Shown here: in pieces, positions 1 through 8,997 of the stretch
How the letters are laid out: every line of letters begins with the position of its first letter
Numbering within the stretch: position 1 is the first letter of the stretch
Assembly (NCBI RefSeq): GCF_017583045.1
Contig: NZ_JAGFBF010000001.1
Coordinates: 558,001-622,000 of the forward strand
Origin: Leucobacter tardus
Lineage (GTDB): Bacteria > Actinomycetota > Actinomycetes > Actinomycetales > Microbacteriaceae
Reading direction: 5' to 3'
Length of the DNA stretch: 64,000 nt
The notes under the pieces: model-generated
Database searches by the model: none
Seen by the model: only the letters and a program-made list of their open reading frames with translations
What the model was told of the DNA's origin: nothing
Made by a program: the position numbers and the translations under genes

Positions 1-98
1 TCTTCTCGGGCGAGACCGTCGTGACGATGACCGCGCACGACCACTTCGGTGCCGACGCGATCGCCGAGTTCATCGTGGAGACGATCGAGCGCGGGTGA
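1..98 (+). CDS. C-terminal fragment of an unidentified gene
   Basis: The open frame runs in from the left edge and stops with TGA at 96-98. About 31 residues are visible, beginning FSGETVVTMTAHDHFG and ending AEFIVETIERG. A beta-strand followed by an amphipathic helix weakly recalls the C-terminal end of an HPr phosphocarrier protein, but the fragment is too short to assign. The next 276 bases hold no gene and probably contain the promoter of the downstream lipoprotein gene. Confidence 0.5.
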   Translation, partial: FSGETVVTMTAHDHFGADAIAEFIVETIERG

Positions 99-374
99 AG
101 CGGACGCAGCGAGTGAATGCCCGCGACCTGTCGCTGGGTCTGGGCCGAACGATCCGTCCGCAAACGTGCTCTCGACGCGACAATCGTTCGGCTTACGGGG
201 CTGTTTCCGGCGTGCAGGGTACCGATCCGCAACCGTTCGATCACGAAACGCGGGGGCCGCATCGCCGGTAGGCTTGACGCGTCTACGATGCTGAGTGACG
301 CCGTTTCACGACGCGTTCGATTCGTACACCGTGGTACTCGCCGCGGTGACCCCTATGGTTCAAAGGACACCTCC

Positions 375-1385
375 ATGCGACAGACCTCGTTCCGACGCCG
401 CGCGTTCGCGCTCGTCGGCCTCTCCGCGGCCGCGGCCCTCACCCTCTCCTCCTGCGCCAGCGGCAACGATGCCGGCGACGCAGAGGCTGGCGGCGACGGC
501 GACAGCTACCGCATCGGTATCAGCCAGTTCGCCCCGCATCCCGCGCTCGACGCGGCGTCCGAGGGATTCAAGGCCGCGTTCGAGGAGGCCGGTCTCGAGG
601 TCGAGTTCGACGAGCAGAACGCTCAGGGCGAGCAGGCGACCGCGGTCACCATCGCCGAGTCGTTCGCGAACGAAGATCTCGATCTGGCCCTCGCGATCGC
701 GACGCCCGCCGCCCAGGCGCTCGCGAGCTCGGTCTCGACCTACCCCGTGCTGTTCACCGCGGTGACCGACGCCGTCGAGGCCGATCTCGTCGACTCCAAC
801 GAGGAGCCGGGCGGCAACATCACCGGCACCAGCGACGCCGTGCCGCCGGAGGCGCTGGAAGGCCAGTTCGACCTCATCACCGAGATGGTGCCCGACGCGA
901 AGAAGGTCGGCATCGTGTACGCCTCGGGTGAGGTCAACTCCGAGGTGCAGGTCGAGCAGGCGACCGAGGTCGCGGCGGATCGCGATCTCGAGGTCGTGAC
1001 CCAGACCGTCACCACCGCGAACGACATCGCTCAGGCCACCGAGGCGCTCGGCGACGTCGACGCCATCTACGTGCCGACCGACAACATGGTCGTCAACGGT
1101 ATCGCGGCGCTCGTGCAGGTCGCCGAGCAGAAGCAGATCCCCGTGATCGCCGCCGAGGCCGGCACCGTCGAGGGCGGCGCCATCGCCACCATGGGCATCG
1201 ACTACGAGGCGCTCGGCAAGCAGACCGGCGAGATGGCGATCGCGATCCTCGAGGGCGGCGACCCTGCGTCGACCCCCGTCGAGATGGCCGCGACGCTCGC
1301 GAACACCGTGAACCCCGCCGCAGCGGAGCGCATGGGTGTCGAGATCCCCGACTCCGTCATGGAGGGTGCAGACGTCGTCGAGTAA
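375..1385 (+). CDS. ABC transporter substrate-binding lipoprotein (TrpX-like)
   Basis: 336 residues. It starts at ATG 375 behind AAAGGA at suitable spacing; a longer in-frame opening upstream has no signal peptide or ribosome site. The N-terminus is a lipoprotein signal: basic RRR, a hydrophobic stretch, then the lipobox LSSC. After a Gly/Asp-rich linker comes a two-lobed periplasmic-binding fold of the PF04392 type (GISQFAPHPALDAASEGFKAA; later YVPTDNMV). In this family the protein captures an amino acid, tryptophan or tyrosine in characterised cases, or a related small molecule. It is followed by a BPD_transp_2 permease and an ATPase, the usual three-gene order. The ligand cannot be read from the sequence. 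Confidence 0.9.
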   Translation: MRQTSFRRRAFALVGLSAAAALTLSSCASGNDAGDAEAGGDGDSYRIGISQFAPHPALDAASEGFKAAFEEAGLEVEFDEQNAQGEQATAVTIAESFANEDLDLALAIATPAAQALASSVSTYPVLFTAVTDAVEADLVDSNEEPGGNITGTSDAVPPEALEGQFDLITEMVPDAKKVGIVYASGEVNSEVQVEQATEVAADRDLEVVTQTVTTANDIAQATEALGDVDAIYVPTDNMVVNGIAALVQVAEQKQIPVIAAEAGTVEGGAIATMGIDYEALGKQTGEMAIAILEGGDPASTPVEMAATLANTVNPAAAERMGVEIPDSVMEGADVVE

Positions 1386-1410
1386 CCACTCGACGACGCT
1401 CATCGAACTA

Positions 1411-1463
1411 CTCGGCCGGTCCCCGGCGCCGTCACGTACGGAGTCGGGGAACCGGTGGCCGAG
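1411..1463 (+). terminator. Intercistronic stem-loop between binding protein and permease
   Basis: CTCGGCC (1411-1417) pairs with GGCCGAG (1457-1463), and GGTCCCCG pairs with CGGGGAACC inside it. The stem has no T-tract. It lies in the 125-bp gap after the binding-protein gene, where ABC importers often carry a partial terminator or 3'-end protecting hairpin so that binding protein exceeds permease. Confidence 0.5.
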
Positions 1464-1510
1464 CGACGCCCCGGCGTCGCACTGCAAAGGATGCGTAAGG
1501 AAATGACGTC

Positions 1511-2569
1511 ATGATCGGCGCTCTCGAACTCGGAATCATCTACGGCGTCATGGCCCTGGGTGTCTACCTCACCTTCAAAGTGCTGAACTTCCCCGACCTC
1601 ACCGTCGACGGCAGCTTCACCACGGGTGCCGCCGTCGCGGCATCGATGATCACGCTCGGACAGAACCCCTGGCTCGCCACGCTCGCCGGAGGCGCTGCCG
1701 GCATCGTCGCCGGAATCATCACGGGCGTGCTCCACACCAAGGGAAAGATCGACGGCCTCCTGGCCGGGATCCTGACCATGATCGCGCTCTGGTCGGTGAA
1801 CCTGCGCATCATGGGGACGACCAAGGAAGACGCGGTGAGCACGTCGAACCTGCCGCTGCTGCGGGCCGACACCGTCTTCACACCGCTCGCCGACGCGGGC
1901 ATCTCGCGCACCTGGATGAGCATCGCGTTCGTCGCCGTCGCCGTGATCGTCGTGAAGCTCTTGGTCGACTGGTTCCTCTCGACGAACCAGGGCCTCGCCA
2001 TTCAGGCGACGGGCGACAACGGCCCGATGATTCGCAGCTTCGGGGTGAGCACCGACCGCACGACGATCCTGACGCTCGCGCTCTCGAACGGTCTCGTCGC
2101 ACTGTGCGGCGCACTCGTCGCCCAGTACCAGGGTTTCGCCGACATCAGCATGGGCATCGGGCTCATCCTGGTCGGGCTCGCCTCGGTGATCCTGGGTCAG
2201 GCCGTCTTCGGGCAGAAGTTCATCTGGATCGCGAGCCTCGCGGCCGTGCTCGGTGCTGTGCTCTACCGGCTCATCATCTTCTTCGCCCTGCAGGTCGGTC
2301 TCGATCCGAACGACATGAAGTTCGTCACCGCCGTCCTGGTCGTCGCCGCGCTGCTCCTGCCGCGCTGGGGCTTCCTGAAGCGGGTGCCCAGATTGCGTCG
2401 CGCCGCGGGAACCATCGTGCTCGACCAGCCCGCTCCCGCCGTCGCCGCCGCCGACTCAGCCGCCGATGTCACCGGCATCGGCGATGAAGGAACGGACCGC
2501 CCGGTGACCGCTGCAGCCGGATCCTCGGGCGCCGCGACCCGCACCACGACCCAGAACCAGGGGGAGTAA
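1511..2569 (+). CDS. ABC transporter permease (BPD_transp_2 family)
   Basis: 352 residues, ATG 1511 preceded by a purine-rich GTAAGGAAATG region. About eight to nine hydrophobic segments are visible, beginning LGIIYGVMALGVYLTF, with the LTVDGSF region and the GLVALCGALVAQYQGFADI loop typical of branched-chain-type permeases paired with PF04392 binding proteins. The last 60 or so residues form a hydrophilic Ala/Thr-rich cytoplasmic tail. Its stop overlaps the ATPase start by one base (TAATG), so the two are translationally coupled. Role: membrane channel of the importer encoded by the flanking genes. Confidence 0.9.
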   Translation: MIGALELGIIYGVMALGVYLTFKVLNFPDLTVDGSFTTGAAVAASMITLGQNPWLATLAGGAAGIVAGIITGVLHTKGKIDGLLAGILTMIALWSVNLRIMGTTKEDAVSTSNLPLLRADTVFTPLADAGISRTWMSIAFVAVAVIVVKLLVDWFLSTNQGLAIQATGDNGPMIRSFGVSTDRTTILTLALSNGLVALCGALVAQYQGFADISMGIGLILVGLASVILGQAVFGQKFIWIASLAAVLGAVLYRLIIFFALQVGLDPNDMKFVTAVLVVAALLLPRWGFLKRVPRLRRAAGTIVLDQPAPAVAAADSAADVTGIGDEGTDRPVTAAAGSSGAATRTTTQNQGE

Positions 2570-3360
2570 TGCTCGCCATCGACCAGGTCTCGAAAACATT
2601 CTTCCCCGGTACGGTCAACGAGCGCCGCGCGCTCGTCGAACTCGGACTCCGACTCGATGAGGGAGACTTCGTCACCGTCATCGGCTCCAACGGTGCCGGC
2701 AAATCGACGCTGCTGAACGCGATCTCCGGGCGCTACACCGTCGATAGCGGACGCATCGAGATCGACGGCAAGCTCGTCAACCGACTCAAGGAGTACCAGC
2801 GGGCGAAGTTCCTCGGCCGCGTGTTCCAGGATCCGATGGCGGGCACCGCTCCGAGCCTGACGATCGAGCAGAACCTCGCGCTCGCCTCGCGCCGCGGGCA
2901 GACGCGCGGTCTGGGCCGGAGTCTGTCCCGCGGACAGCGCGAGGGGTTCCGCGAGCACCTCGCGACGCTCGAGCTCGGCCTCGAGAACCGGCTGACCGCC
3001 AAGGTCGGACTGCTGTCGGGCGGTCAGCGCCAAGCGCTGTCCCTCTTGATGGCCGGGTTCACCAAGCCGCGGATCCTGCTGCTCGACGAGCACACCGCCG
3101 CGCTCGATCCGCAACGCGCCGCGCTCGTGACCGAGCTCACCGAGCGCATCGTCTCGCAGGGCAACCTCACGACGCTCATGGTGACGCACAACATGGAGCA
3201 GGCCCTTGCCCTCGGCAACCGCCTCATCATGATGCACGAGGGCCGGATCGTCTTTGAGGCGGACGCCGAGCGCAAGCGCACGCTGACCGTCGCCGGACTG
3301 CTCGACGAGTTCGCGAAGATCAAGGGAGCGACGCTCGACGACCGGGCGATGCTCGGATAA
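2569..3360 (+). CDS. ABC transporter ATP-binding protein
   Basis: 263 residues. Walker A is GSNGAGKST (about residues 39-47), the signature is LSGGQRQALSLL, Walker B is ILLLDEHTAALDP, and the switch histidine is in VTHNMEQA. The aspartate-glutamate pair of Walker B is intact, so it should hydrolyse ATP. The start overlaps the permease stop by one base. It powers the importer made by the two genes before it. The gene ends at a strong inverted repeat that also serves the convergent regulator gene. Confidence 0.93.
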   Translation: MLAIDQVSKTFFPGTVNERRALVELGLRLDEGDFVTVIGSNGAGKSTLLNAISGRYTVDSGRIEIDGKLVNRLKEYQRAKFLGRVFQDPMAGTAPSLTIEQNLALASRRGQTRGLGRSLSRGQREGFREHLATLELGLENRLTAKVGLLSGGQRQALSLLMAGFTKPRILLLDEHTAALDPQRAALVTELTERIVSQGNLTTLMVTHNMEQALALGNRLIMMHEGRIVFEADAERKRTLTVAGLLDEFAKIKGATLDDRAMLG

Positions 3361-3370
3361 CCGCGACGAT

Positions 3371-3410
3371 CGGCTGAGCGGCCGCTCCGATGCGGTCGGC
3401 CGCTCAGCCG
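3371..3410. terminator. Bidirectional terminator hairpin
   Basis: Perfect 14-bp arms, CGGCTGAGCGGCCG and its complement, separated by 12 bases. It lies between the convergent ABC importer and Lrp regulator genes and overlaps the last codons of the latter. There is no T-tract, as is usual in high-GC actinobacteria. Confidence 0.75.
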
Positions 3411-3874
3411 GCGACGTTCTGCGCGCCTGAATCGAGTGGAGCGATGTTCGGGAAGTCCTCGAAGATGAGCAGGGTCCGCGTGCCCCGCACCGAGGGGATC
3501 GACTGGATGCGTTCCAGCACCACGCGACGCAGGTCGCGGTTGTCGCGTGCGCGCACCAGCAGCATGACGTCGTACTCGCCGCCGACGAGCGCGATGTGCT
3601 CGACCTCCGGGATCTCGAGCAGACGGTCGCGCGCGTCCTGCCAGTCGGCTTGATCGACCGAGAGCGTGACGTAGGCGGAGGAGTGCTTGCCCGCCAGCAC
3701 CGGATCGGTGCGGACGGTGAACGCGGAGATCACGCCCTCCGCGACGAGCCGCTTGAAACGCGCGTGCGCGCTGGCGCGCGAGATGAACACCGACTCCGCG
3801 AGCGTGGTCATCGACGCCCGTGCGTCGCGTTTCAGTACCTCGATGATCTTGAGGTCGATGTGATCCGGTTCCAT
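3404..3874 (-). CDS. Lrp/AsnC family transcriptional regulator (BkdR-like)
   Basis: 156 residues. The chosen ATG at 3874 follows GAAGGGG at 4-nt spacing and gives MEPDHIDLKIIEVLKRD, the standard start of the family; the frame continues upstream without similarity. An N-terminal helix-turn-helix (LAESVFISRASAHARFKRL) is followed by the RAM/ACT-type ligand domain with EVEHIALVGGEYDVMLLV. Divergent from the 2-oxoacid dehydrogenase operon, the position of BkdR in other bacteria, so it probably senses a branched-chain amino or keto acid and controls that operon. Confidence 0.88.
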   Translation of the reverse strand: MEPDHIDLKIIEVLKRDARASMTTLAESVFISRASAHARFKRLVAEGVISAFTVRTDPVLAGKHSSAYVTLSVDQADWQDARDRLLEIPEVEHIALVGGEYDVMLLVRARDNRDLRRVVLERIQSIPSVRGTRTLLIFEDFPNIAPLDSGAQNVAG

Positions 3875-3940
3875 GGTGCCCCTTCGCTCCATCACAACTG
3901 CGGGCGATTTTGGACATCCGTTCGTCTTCGTCGCCGCAAC

Positions 3941-3954
3941 GTACGTATTCGTAC
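3941..3954. promoter_or_regulatory. Palindrome in the regulator/bkd divergent promoter
   Basis: GTACG-TATT-CGTAC is a perfect 5-bp inverted repeat in the 160-bp divergent gap. It is a candidate binding site for the neighbouring Lrp-type protein. The assignment rests on position only. Confidence 0.45.
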
Positions 3955-4034
3955 AGAGTATCAGCCGTCGAGCTGAACGGCCGCTCGGATCCGGGGCACT
4001 ATGGGAGCACATCATCTTCAAGGAGGAGGAGCGA

Positions 4035-5129
4035 GTGCTCAGCGCAGAATCGGCGATGCTTCCACGCAGCGCCCCGGTCACGCTCATCGACGCGGAGGGC
4101 TCGCCCCACGCCGACGATCAGTACCGCATGCCCGACGCGGACCGGCTCTCGGCCGCGTACGCCGCGCTCGTCGCCGGACGACGCATCAACGATCAGTGCA
4201 ACGCGCTCGTCCGTCAGGGGCGACTCGCGGTGTACCCGTCATCGAACGGGCAGGAGGCCTGCCAGGTCGCCGCCGCGCTCGCGCTCGGTGACGGCGACTG
4301 GCTCTTCCCGACCTACCGCGACTCGGTGGCGATCATCACGCGCGGCGTCACGGCGTCGGGCGCCCTGGTGCTGCTGCGCGGCGACTGGCACTCGGGGTAC
4401 GACCCTCACGAGTTCCGGGTCGCCCCGCAGGCGACGCCGCTCGCGACTCAGCTGCTGCACGCCGTCGGCTTCGCGCACGCCGCGAAGCTGCGCGGCGAAG
4501 ACACCGTCGTGCTCGCGATGTGCGGCGACGGGGCGACGAGCGAGGGCGACTTCCACGAGGCGATGAACTTCGCGGCGGTCTTCCGGCTGCCGGTCGTCTT
4601 CTTCGTGCAGAACAACGAGTTCGCGATCTCGGTGCCGCTCTCGCGGCAGACGGCGGCGCCCTCGCTCGCCCACAAGGCGATCGGCTACGGCATGCCCGGG
4701 CAGCGCGTCGACGGCAACGATGTCGCGGCGCTCCTCGCGGTGCTCGACGAAGCCGTCGATCGCGCGCGTTCGGGTGACGGGCCGAGTCTCATCGAGGCGC
4801 ACACCTACCGTATGCTCGCCCACACGAACGCTGACGACGATACCCGCTACCGGGAGCGTGACGCCGTCGAGGCGTGGGCCGATCGTGATCCGATCGTGCG
4901 CGTGCGCGCGTACCTCCGTGAGCAGGGTCGGCTCGATGACGCGCTCGAGACCGAGGTCGCCGAGGCGTCGGAGCAGGTCGCCGGTGAACTGCGGGCCGCC
5001 ATGAACGCGGATGCCGATCTCGATCCCGAGCAGTTGTTCTCGCACGTCTTCGCCGAGCGCCCCGCCCAGTTGGATGCGCAGTGGGCGCACTTGCACGACG
5101 AGCTCGATCGCACGGAGGCCGCATCATGA
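4035..5129 (+). CDS. 2-oxoacid dehydrogenase E1 component, alpha subunit
   Basis: 364 residues. GTG 4035 is chosen because AAGGAGGAGG lies just upstream; an ATG at 4056 is the alternative. The thiamin diphosphate motif GDGATSEGDFHEAMNF...VVFFVQNNEF is complete, and the phosphorylation-loop-like segment TYRMLAHTNADDD is present. The subunit decarboxylates a 2-oxoacid and, with E1beta, acylates the lipoyl group of E2. Context beside an Lrp regulator favours branched-chain keto acids over pyruvate, although relatives are often labelled pyruvate dehydrogenase. The stop overlaps the E1beta start (ATGA). Confidence 0.88.
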   Translation: MLSAESAMLPRSAPVTLIDAEGSPHADDQYRMPDADRLSAAYAALVAGRRINDQCNALVRQGRLAVYPSSNGQEACQVAAALALGDGDWLFPTYRDSVAIITRGVTASGALVLLRGDWHSGYDPHEFRVAPQATPLATQLLHAVGFAHAAKLRGEDTVVLAMCGDGATSEGDFHEAMNFAAVFRLPVVFFVQNNEFAISVPLSRQTAAPSLAHKAIGYGMPGQRVDGNDVAALLAVLDEAVDRARSGDGPSLIEAHTYRMLAHTNADDDTRYRERDAVEAWADRDPIVRVRAYLREQGRLDDALETEVAEASEQVAGELRAAMNADADLDPEQLFSHVFAERPAQLDAQWAHLHDELDRTEAAS

Positions 5130-6115
5130 CCGTCGAGACGATGACCATGGCCGGTGCGCTGAACCGAGCGCTCGCCGACGCCATCGAGTCCGATGAGCGC
5201 GTGCTCGTCTTCGGAGAGGATGTCGGAGCATTGGGCGGCGTGTTCCGCGTCACCGATGGGCTCACCGAGCGGTTCGGCGAGCAGCGGTGCTTCGACACGC
5301 CGCTCGCGGAGTCGGGGATCGTCGGCACCGCGGTCGGCATGGCGATGAACGGCATGCTGCCGGTCGTCGAGATGCAGTTCGACGCGTTCGCCCTCCCGGC
5401 GTTCGAGCAGATCGTGAGCCACGTCGCCAAGCTCGGCAACCGGACGCGCGGCGCGACGCGCATGCCGATGGTGATCCGGATCCCCTTCGGCGGCGGGATC
5501 GGAGGTGTCGAGCACCACTGCGACTCCTCCGAGGCCTACTACGCGCACACGCCGGGACTGACGGTCGTGTCGCCGGCGACGCCGCAGGACGCGTACTCGC
5601 TGCTGCGCGCAGCGATCGTCTCACCCGACCCCGTGATCTTCATGGAGCCGAAGAAGCTCTACTGGTCCAAGGGTCCGGTGGACACGTCGGCGGTCGTCGA
5701 CCTGCGTCGCGCGGCGGTGGTGCGCGAGGGCTCCGACGTCACCCTCATCGCCTACGGTCCATCCGTGCCGATCGCGCTCGAGGCCGCCGAGGCGCTGGCC
5801 ACGGATGGGCGGAGCGCGCAAGTCGTCGACGTGCGCACGCTCACCCCGTTCGACGATGCCACCGTCTGCGCGGCGGTGCGGAGCACCGGGCGCGCGGTCG
5901 TGATCGCGGAGGCGCCGGGCTTCGCCAGTGTGGCGTCCGAGATCCAGGCGCGCGTCTTCGAGCAGTGCTTCGAGTACCTCGAGGCGCCGGTGCGGCGCGT
6001 CACCGGCTTCGACACACCCTTCGCTTCGCCGAAGTTCGAGCACTGGTATCTGCCGGACGTCGATCGCGTGCTCGACGCGGTCGACTCGCTGCACTTCGCG
6101 GAGGTCGCCGCATGA
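5126..6115 (+). CDS. 2-oxoacid dehydrogenase E1 component, beta subunit
   Basis: 329 residues, ATG 5126 inside the E1alpha stop. Visible family motifs are VFGEDVGALGGVFRVTDGL, CFDTPLAESGIVGTAVGMA, EMQFDAFALPAFEQIVSH and the PHHCDSSEAYYAHTPGL-like region, with the transketolase C-terminal domain ending in FEYLEAPVRRVTGFDTPF. With E1alpha it forms the heterotetrameric thiamin-dependent decarboxylase. The stop overlaps the E2 start by four bases, so all three subunits are probably made from one coupled message. Confidence 0.92.
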   Translation: MTVETMTMAGALNRALADAIESDERVLVFGEDVGALGGVFRVTDGLTERFGEQRCFDTPLAESGIVGTAVGMAMNGMLPVVEMQFDAFALPAFEQIVSHVAKLGNRTRGATRMPMVIRIPFGGGIGGVEHHCDSSEAYYAHTPGLTVVSPATPQDAYSLLRAAIVSPDPVIFMEPKKLYWSKGPVDTSAVVDLRRAAVVREGSDVTLIAYGPSVPIALEAAEALATDGRSAQVVDVRTLTPFDDATVCAAVRSTGRAVVIAEAPGFASVASEIQARVFEQCFEYLEAPVRRVTGFDTPFASPKFEHWYLPDVDRVLDAVDSLHFAEVAA

Positions 6116-7500
6116 GCGCCGCCCAGGTCTTCCACCTGCCCGATCTGGGTGAGGGGCTCACGGAGGCGACCCTGATGCGCTGGCTCGTCGCCGTGGGTGA
6201 CGAGATCGCCGTCGATGCGCCGATCGCCGAGGTCGAGACGGCGAAGAGCGTCGTCGAGCTGCCCTCCCCGTTCGGTGGAGTGATCACGGCACTGCACGGT
6301 GCCGAGGGCGACACGATCAACACCGGTGCGCCGGTGCTCGAAGTCGGCGGAGACGCATCGGGGGGCCGGTCCGGCGCAGCCGTCGGGGACTCGCTCGCCT
6401 CAGCCGAGCACGAAGCCTACCGTGAAGAGGAACGAGCCGGATCGGGCAACGTGCTCATCGGCTACGGCACCGGCGCCGGACCGGCGAAAGGGCGTCGGCG
6501 TCGACGCACCGAGGTCGTTGCCGAGCGCGCCGCTGTCACGCCGGCGCAGGATGCCGCAGCTTCTCCCGCGCAACCGGTCGCGACGAGCGGGGAGCGACCC
6601 CGCACGGTCGCGGTGCGCTCGCCGATCGTGCGTCGGCTCGCCCGTGAACTCGGGATCGATCCCCGTGACGTCGACCCGACCGGAAGCGACGGAGCGGTGA
6701 CGCGAGACGATGTGCTCCGCGCAGCGGACGCTCGCGGACGCGCGGAGGCGAGGCGGACGGATGAGGCGGGTCAGGATCCGGTGCGCACTGCCGACGGACC
6801 GCTCGGCGTCCTGCGCACGGAACGGTTCTCGCCGCTGCGCAAGGTCGTCAGCGCGAAGCTCAGCCGCAGCCGGTCGGAGATTCCCGAGGCCACCGTGTGG
6901 GTCGACGTCGACATCACCGACCTGTGGGCCCTCCGCGGACAGATGGCGGCTGGGCCGGACGAGCGTCCCCCGTCGTTCACCGCGCTGCTCGCCCGGTTCG
7001 CGCTGCTCGGGCTCGAACGCTACCCGCACCTCGCCTCACGCGTCAGCGACCAGGGTGACGAGCTCATCGTCTTCGACGGTGTGAATCTCGGTGTCGCGGC
7101 CGACACCGAACGGGGACTGCTCGTGCCCATGATCGAGCGCGCCGACGCCCTGTCGCTCGCGCAGCTCGACGCCGCACTGCGGAGCCTCGGGGCGGACGCC
7201 CGCTCGGGCCGGATCCCACCCGAACGACTCAGCGGGTCGACTTTCACCGTCAACAACTACGGCAGCCTCGGGGTCGATGGCTCAGCCGCGATCATCAACC
7301 ACCCCGAGGTCGCGATTCTCGGTGCGGGTCGGGCCATCGAACGCCCCTGGGTCGTCGACGGCGAGATCGTACCGCGTCGCATCGTGCAGCTCTCGCTGGT
7401 CTTCGACCACCGCGTCTGCGACGGCGGATACGCCGCCGGGTTCCTCCGGGAGGTCGTGGGCCTGCTCGAGCACCCGCTGACCGCGTACTCGCGCGTCTGA
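6112..7500 (+). CDS. 2-oxoacid dehydrogenase E2, dihydrolipoyl acyltransferase
   Basis: 462 residues from ATG 6112. One N-terminal lipoyl domain carries the lysine in VETAKSVVELPSPFGG; a single peripheral-subunit-binding domain follows (SPIVRRLARELGIDPRDV), then a linker and the catalytic domain ending with the active-site DHRVCDGGYAAGFL. It transfers the acyl group from lipoyl to CoA. One lipoyl domain is usual for branched-chain enzymes. No dihydrolipoamide dehydrogenase (E3) gene follows, so E3 must be shared from elsewhere. Confidence 0.92.
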   Translation: MSAAQVFHLPDLGEGLTEATLMRWLVAVGDEIAVDAPIAEVETAKSVVELPSPFGGVITALHGAEGDTINTGAPVLEVGGDASGGRSGAAVGDSLASAEHEAYREEERAGSGNVLIGYGTGAGPAKGRRRRRTEVVAERAAVTPAQDAAASPAQPVATSGERPRTVAVRSPIVRRLARELGIDPRDVDPTGSDGAVTRDDVLRAADARGRAEARRTDEAGQDPVRTADGPLGVLRTERFSPLRKVVSAKLSRSRSEIPEATVWVDVDITDLWALRGQMAAGPDERPPSFTALLARFALLGLERYPHLASRVSDQGDELIVFDGVNLGVAADTERGLLVPMIERADALSLAQLDAALRSLGADARSGRIPPERLSGSTFTVNNYGSLGVDGSAAIINHPEVAILGAGRAIERPWVVDGEIVPRRIVQLSLVFDHRVCDGGYAAGFLREVVGLLEHPLTAYSRV

Positions 7501-7531
7501 TCGCCGGCGGGGAACGGGGCTCCGGCGATCA
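7498..7531 (+). terminator. Terminator hairpin of the E1-E2 operon
   Basis: Perfect 10-bp arms TGATCGCCGG and complement with a G-rich loop, beginning on the stop codon of the E2 gene. Confidence 0.7.
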
Positions 7532-7547
7532 GCGCCCCTCAAACGAC

Positions 7548-7587
7548 GATGTGCTCGTCCCGAACCGTGGTTCGAGACGAGCACATC
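7548..7587. terminator. Second long hairpin between convergent genes
   Basis: 12-bp arms GATGTGCTCGTC and complement enclose an inner 5-bp stem (CGAAC/GTTCG), giving almost continuous pairing over 40 bases. It lies 17 bases after the previous hairpin and before the 3' end of the minus-strand transporter, so it most likely terminates that gene. Confidence 0.65.
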
Positions 7588-7621
7588 TTCGGTTTCGCCG
7601 AGGGGCGAGGGTGAGCTCGAG

Positions 7622-8956
7622 TTACTGCTTGACGCCCATGACCTCGTTGGACCGCGTGTTGAGCGCGATGTCCTTCGGTTCCTTCACCAGAGAGACGGCG
7701 ACCAACGAGATGATCGTGACGCCCAGGATGTAGAGTCCGATGGTCCATGACGCCCCCGTCGCGCCGAAGACGAGGTCGGCGATGAGCGGTGCGAAGGCTC
7801 CGCCGAAGATCGCGCCGATGGCGTAACCGATCGAGACGCCGGAGTAGCGGATGTCCGCGGGGAACATCTCGGCGTAGAGGGCGGCTTGCGGGCCGTACGA
7901 GAGGCCGAGCCCCACCGTCATCAGGAACAGCGCCAGGAAGTACATCACGATGTTGCCGGTATCGATGAGGAACCACATCGGGATCGCCCAGATCGCCAGC
8001 AGCACGTACCCGATCTGGAAGGTGCGGACGCGACCGATCCGGTCGGAGATGATGCCGCCGAACAGGGTGAAGATCAGCCAACCGAACGACGCGAGGGTCG
8101 TCGCGAGGAGTACCGGCGGACGGGCGAGGCCGAGCCCGCCGTCCGCTTCGGGGCGAGTGGCGTACGCCGAGAAGAACGCGATGAGCAGGTAGCCGGCTGC
8201 GTTGTTCGCGATGAAGATGAGCGCCGCGAGAATGACCTCTTTGGCATGCTTCGCGAAGAGGATCTTGAGCGGTGCTGCCGACTCGCCCTTGCGCTGCTGG
8301 AGCTCCTTGAAGATCGGCGACTCCTCGACGGCGCGGCGGATGAGGTAGCCGACGGCGATGAGCACGATGGAGAAGAGGAACGGGATGCGCCAGCCCCACG
8401 CGAGGAACTGCTCCTCCGTCATGGCGGTGGTGATGATCCACATGGTGGCGGTCGCGAGGATCATGCCGACCGGCACGCCGATCTGCGGGTACGCGCCGAA
8501 GAGTCCGCGCTTGCCCTTCGGTGCGTGCTCGACCGACATGAGTGCGGCGCCACCCCACTCGCCGCCGGCGGAGAAGCCCTGGAGCACGCGCAGGAGCACG
8601 AGCAGTACGGGTGCGGCGACGCCGATCTGCGCGTAGGTGGGCAGGACGCCGATGAGTGCCGTGGCGAGGCCCATCATCACCAGCGTGAGCACGAGCATGC
8701 GCTTGCGACCGATGCGATCCCCGAGGTGACCGGCGACGACGGCACCGAGCGGGCGGAAGAGGAAGGAGATGCCGAGTGATGCCCACGCGACGATCTGGCC
8801 GACGGTCTCGCCTGCCGGTGCGAAGTAGAGCGTCGCGAAGACGGCTCCCGCCGCCTGCGCGTAGATGAAGAAGTCGTACCACTCGATCGAGGTGCCGACG
8901 AGGGTGCCGGCGAGCACTCTCCGTTCCTCGCGCGTGCGGACTGCGGTGTCTGACAT
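7622..8956 (-). CDS. MFS transporter, metabolite:H+ symporter type
   Basis: 444 residues from ATG 8956, preceded by GGAG; a longer frame upstream lacks family similarity. Twelve membrane segments are predictable. Signatures of the MHS/ProP-like branch are present: GTSIEWYDFFIYAQAAG in helix 1, RPLGAVVAGHLGDRIGRKRML in loop 2-3 and RVLQGFSAGGEWGGA in helix 4. It is divergent from the first paa operon across a region with PaaR-like sites, so uptake of phenylacetate or another aromatic acid is a reasonable inference. Substrate is not readable from sequence. Confidence 0.85.
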   Translation of the reverse strand: MSDTAVRTREERRVLAGTLVGTSIEWYDFFIYAQAAGAVFATLYFAPAGETVGQIVAWASLGISFLFRPLGAVVAGHLGDRIGRKRMLVLTLVMMGLATALIGVLPTYAQIGVAAPVLLVLLRVLQGFSAGGEWGGAALMSVEHAPKGKRGLFGAYPQIGVPVGMILATATMWIITTAMTEEQFLAWGWRIPFLFSIVLIAVGYLIRRAVEESPIFKELQQRKGESAAPLKILFAKHAKEVILAALIFIANNAAGYLLIAFFSAYATRPEADGGLGLARPPVLLATTLASFGWLIFTLFGGIISDRIGRVRTFQIGYVLLAIWAIPMWFLIDTGNIVMYFLALFLMTVGLGLSYGPQAALYAEMFPADIRYSGVSIGYAIGAIFGGAFAPLIADLVFGATGASWTIGLYILGVTIISLVAVSLVKEPKDIALNTRSNEVMGVKQ

Positions 8957-8997
8957 GTGAACTCCGTCGTTCGTGAAACCAGTGTCGGCGACCCTGT

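Noticed and set aside
360-1487. A 375-codon minus-strand frame opposite the binding-protein gene
   Set aside because: The plus strand has a lipobox and binding-protein fold; the antisense product is repetitive Gly/Asp/Arg sequence.
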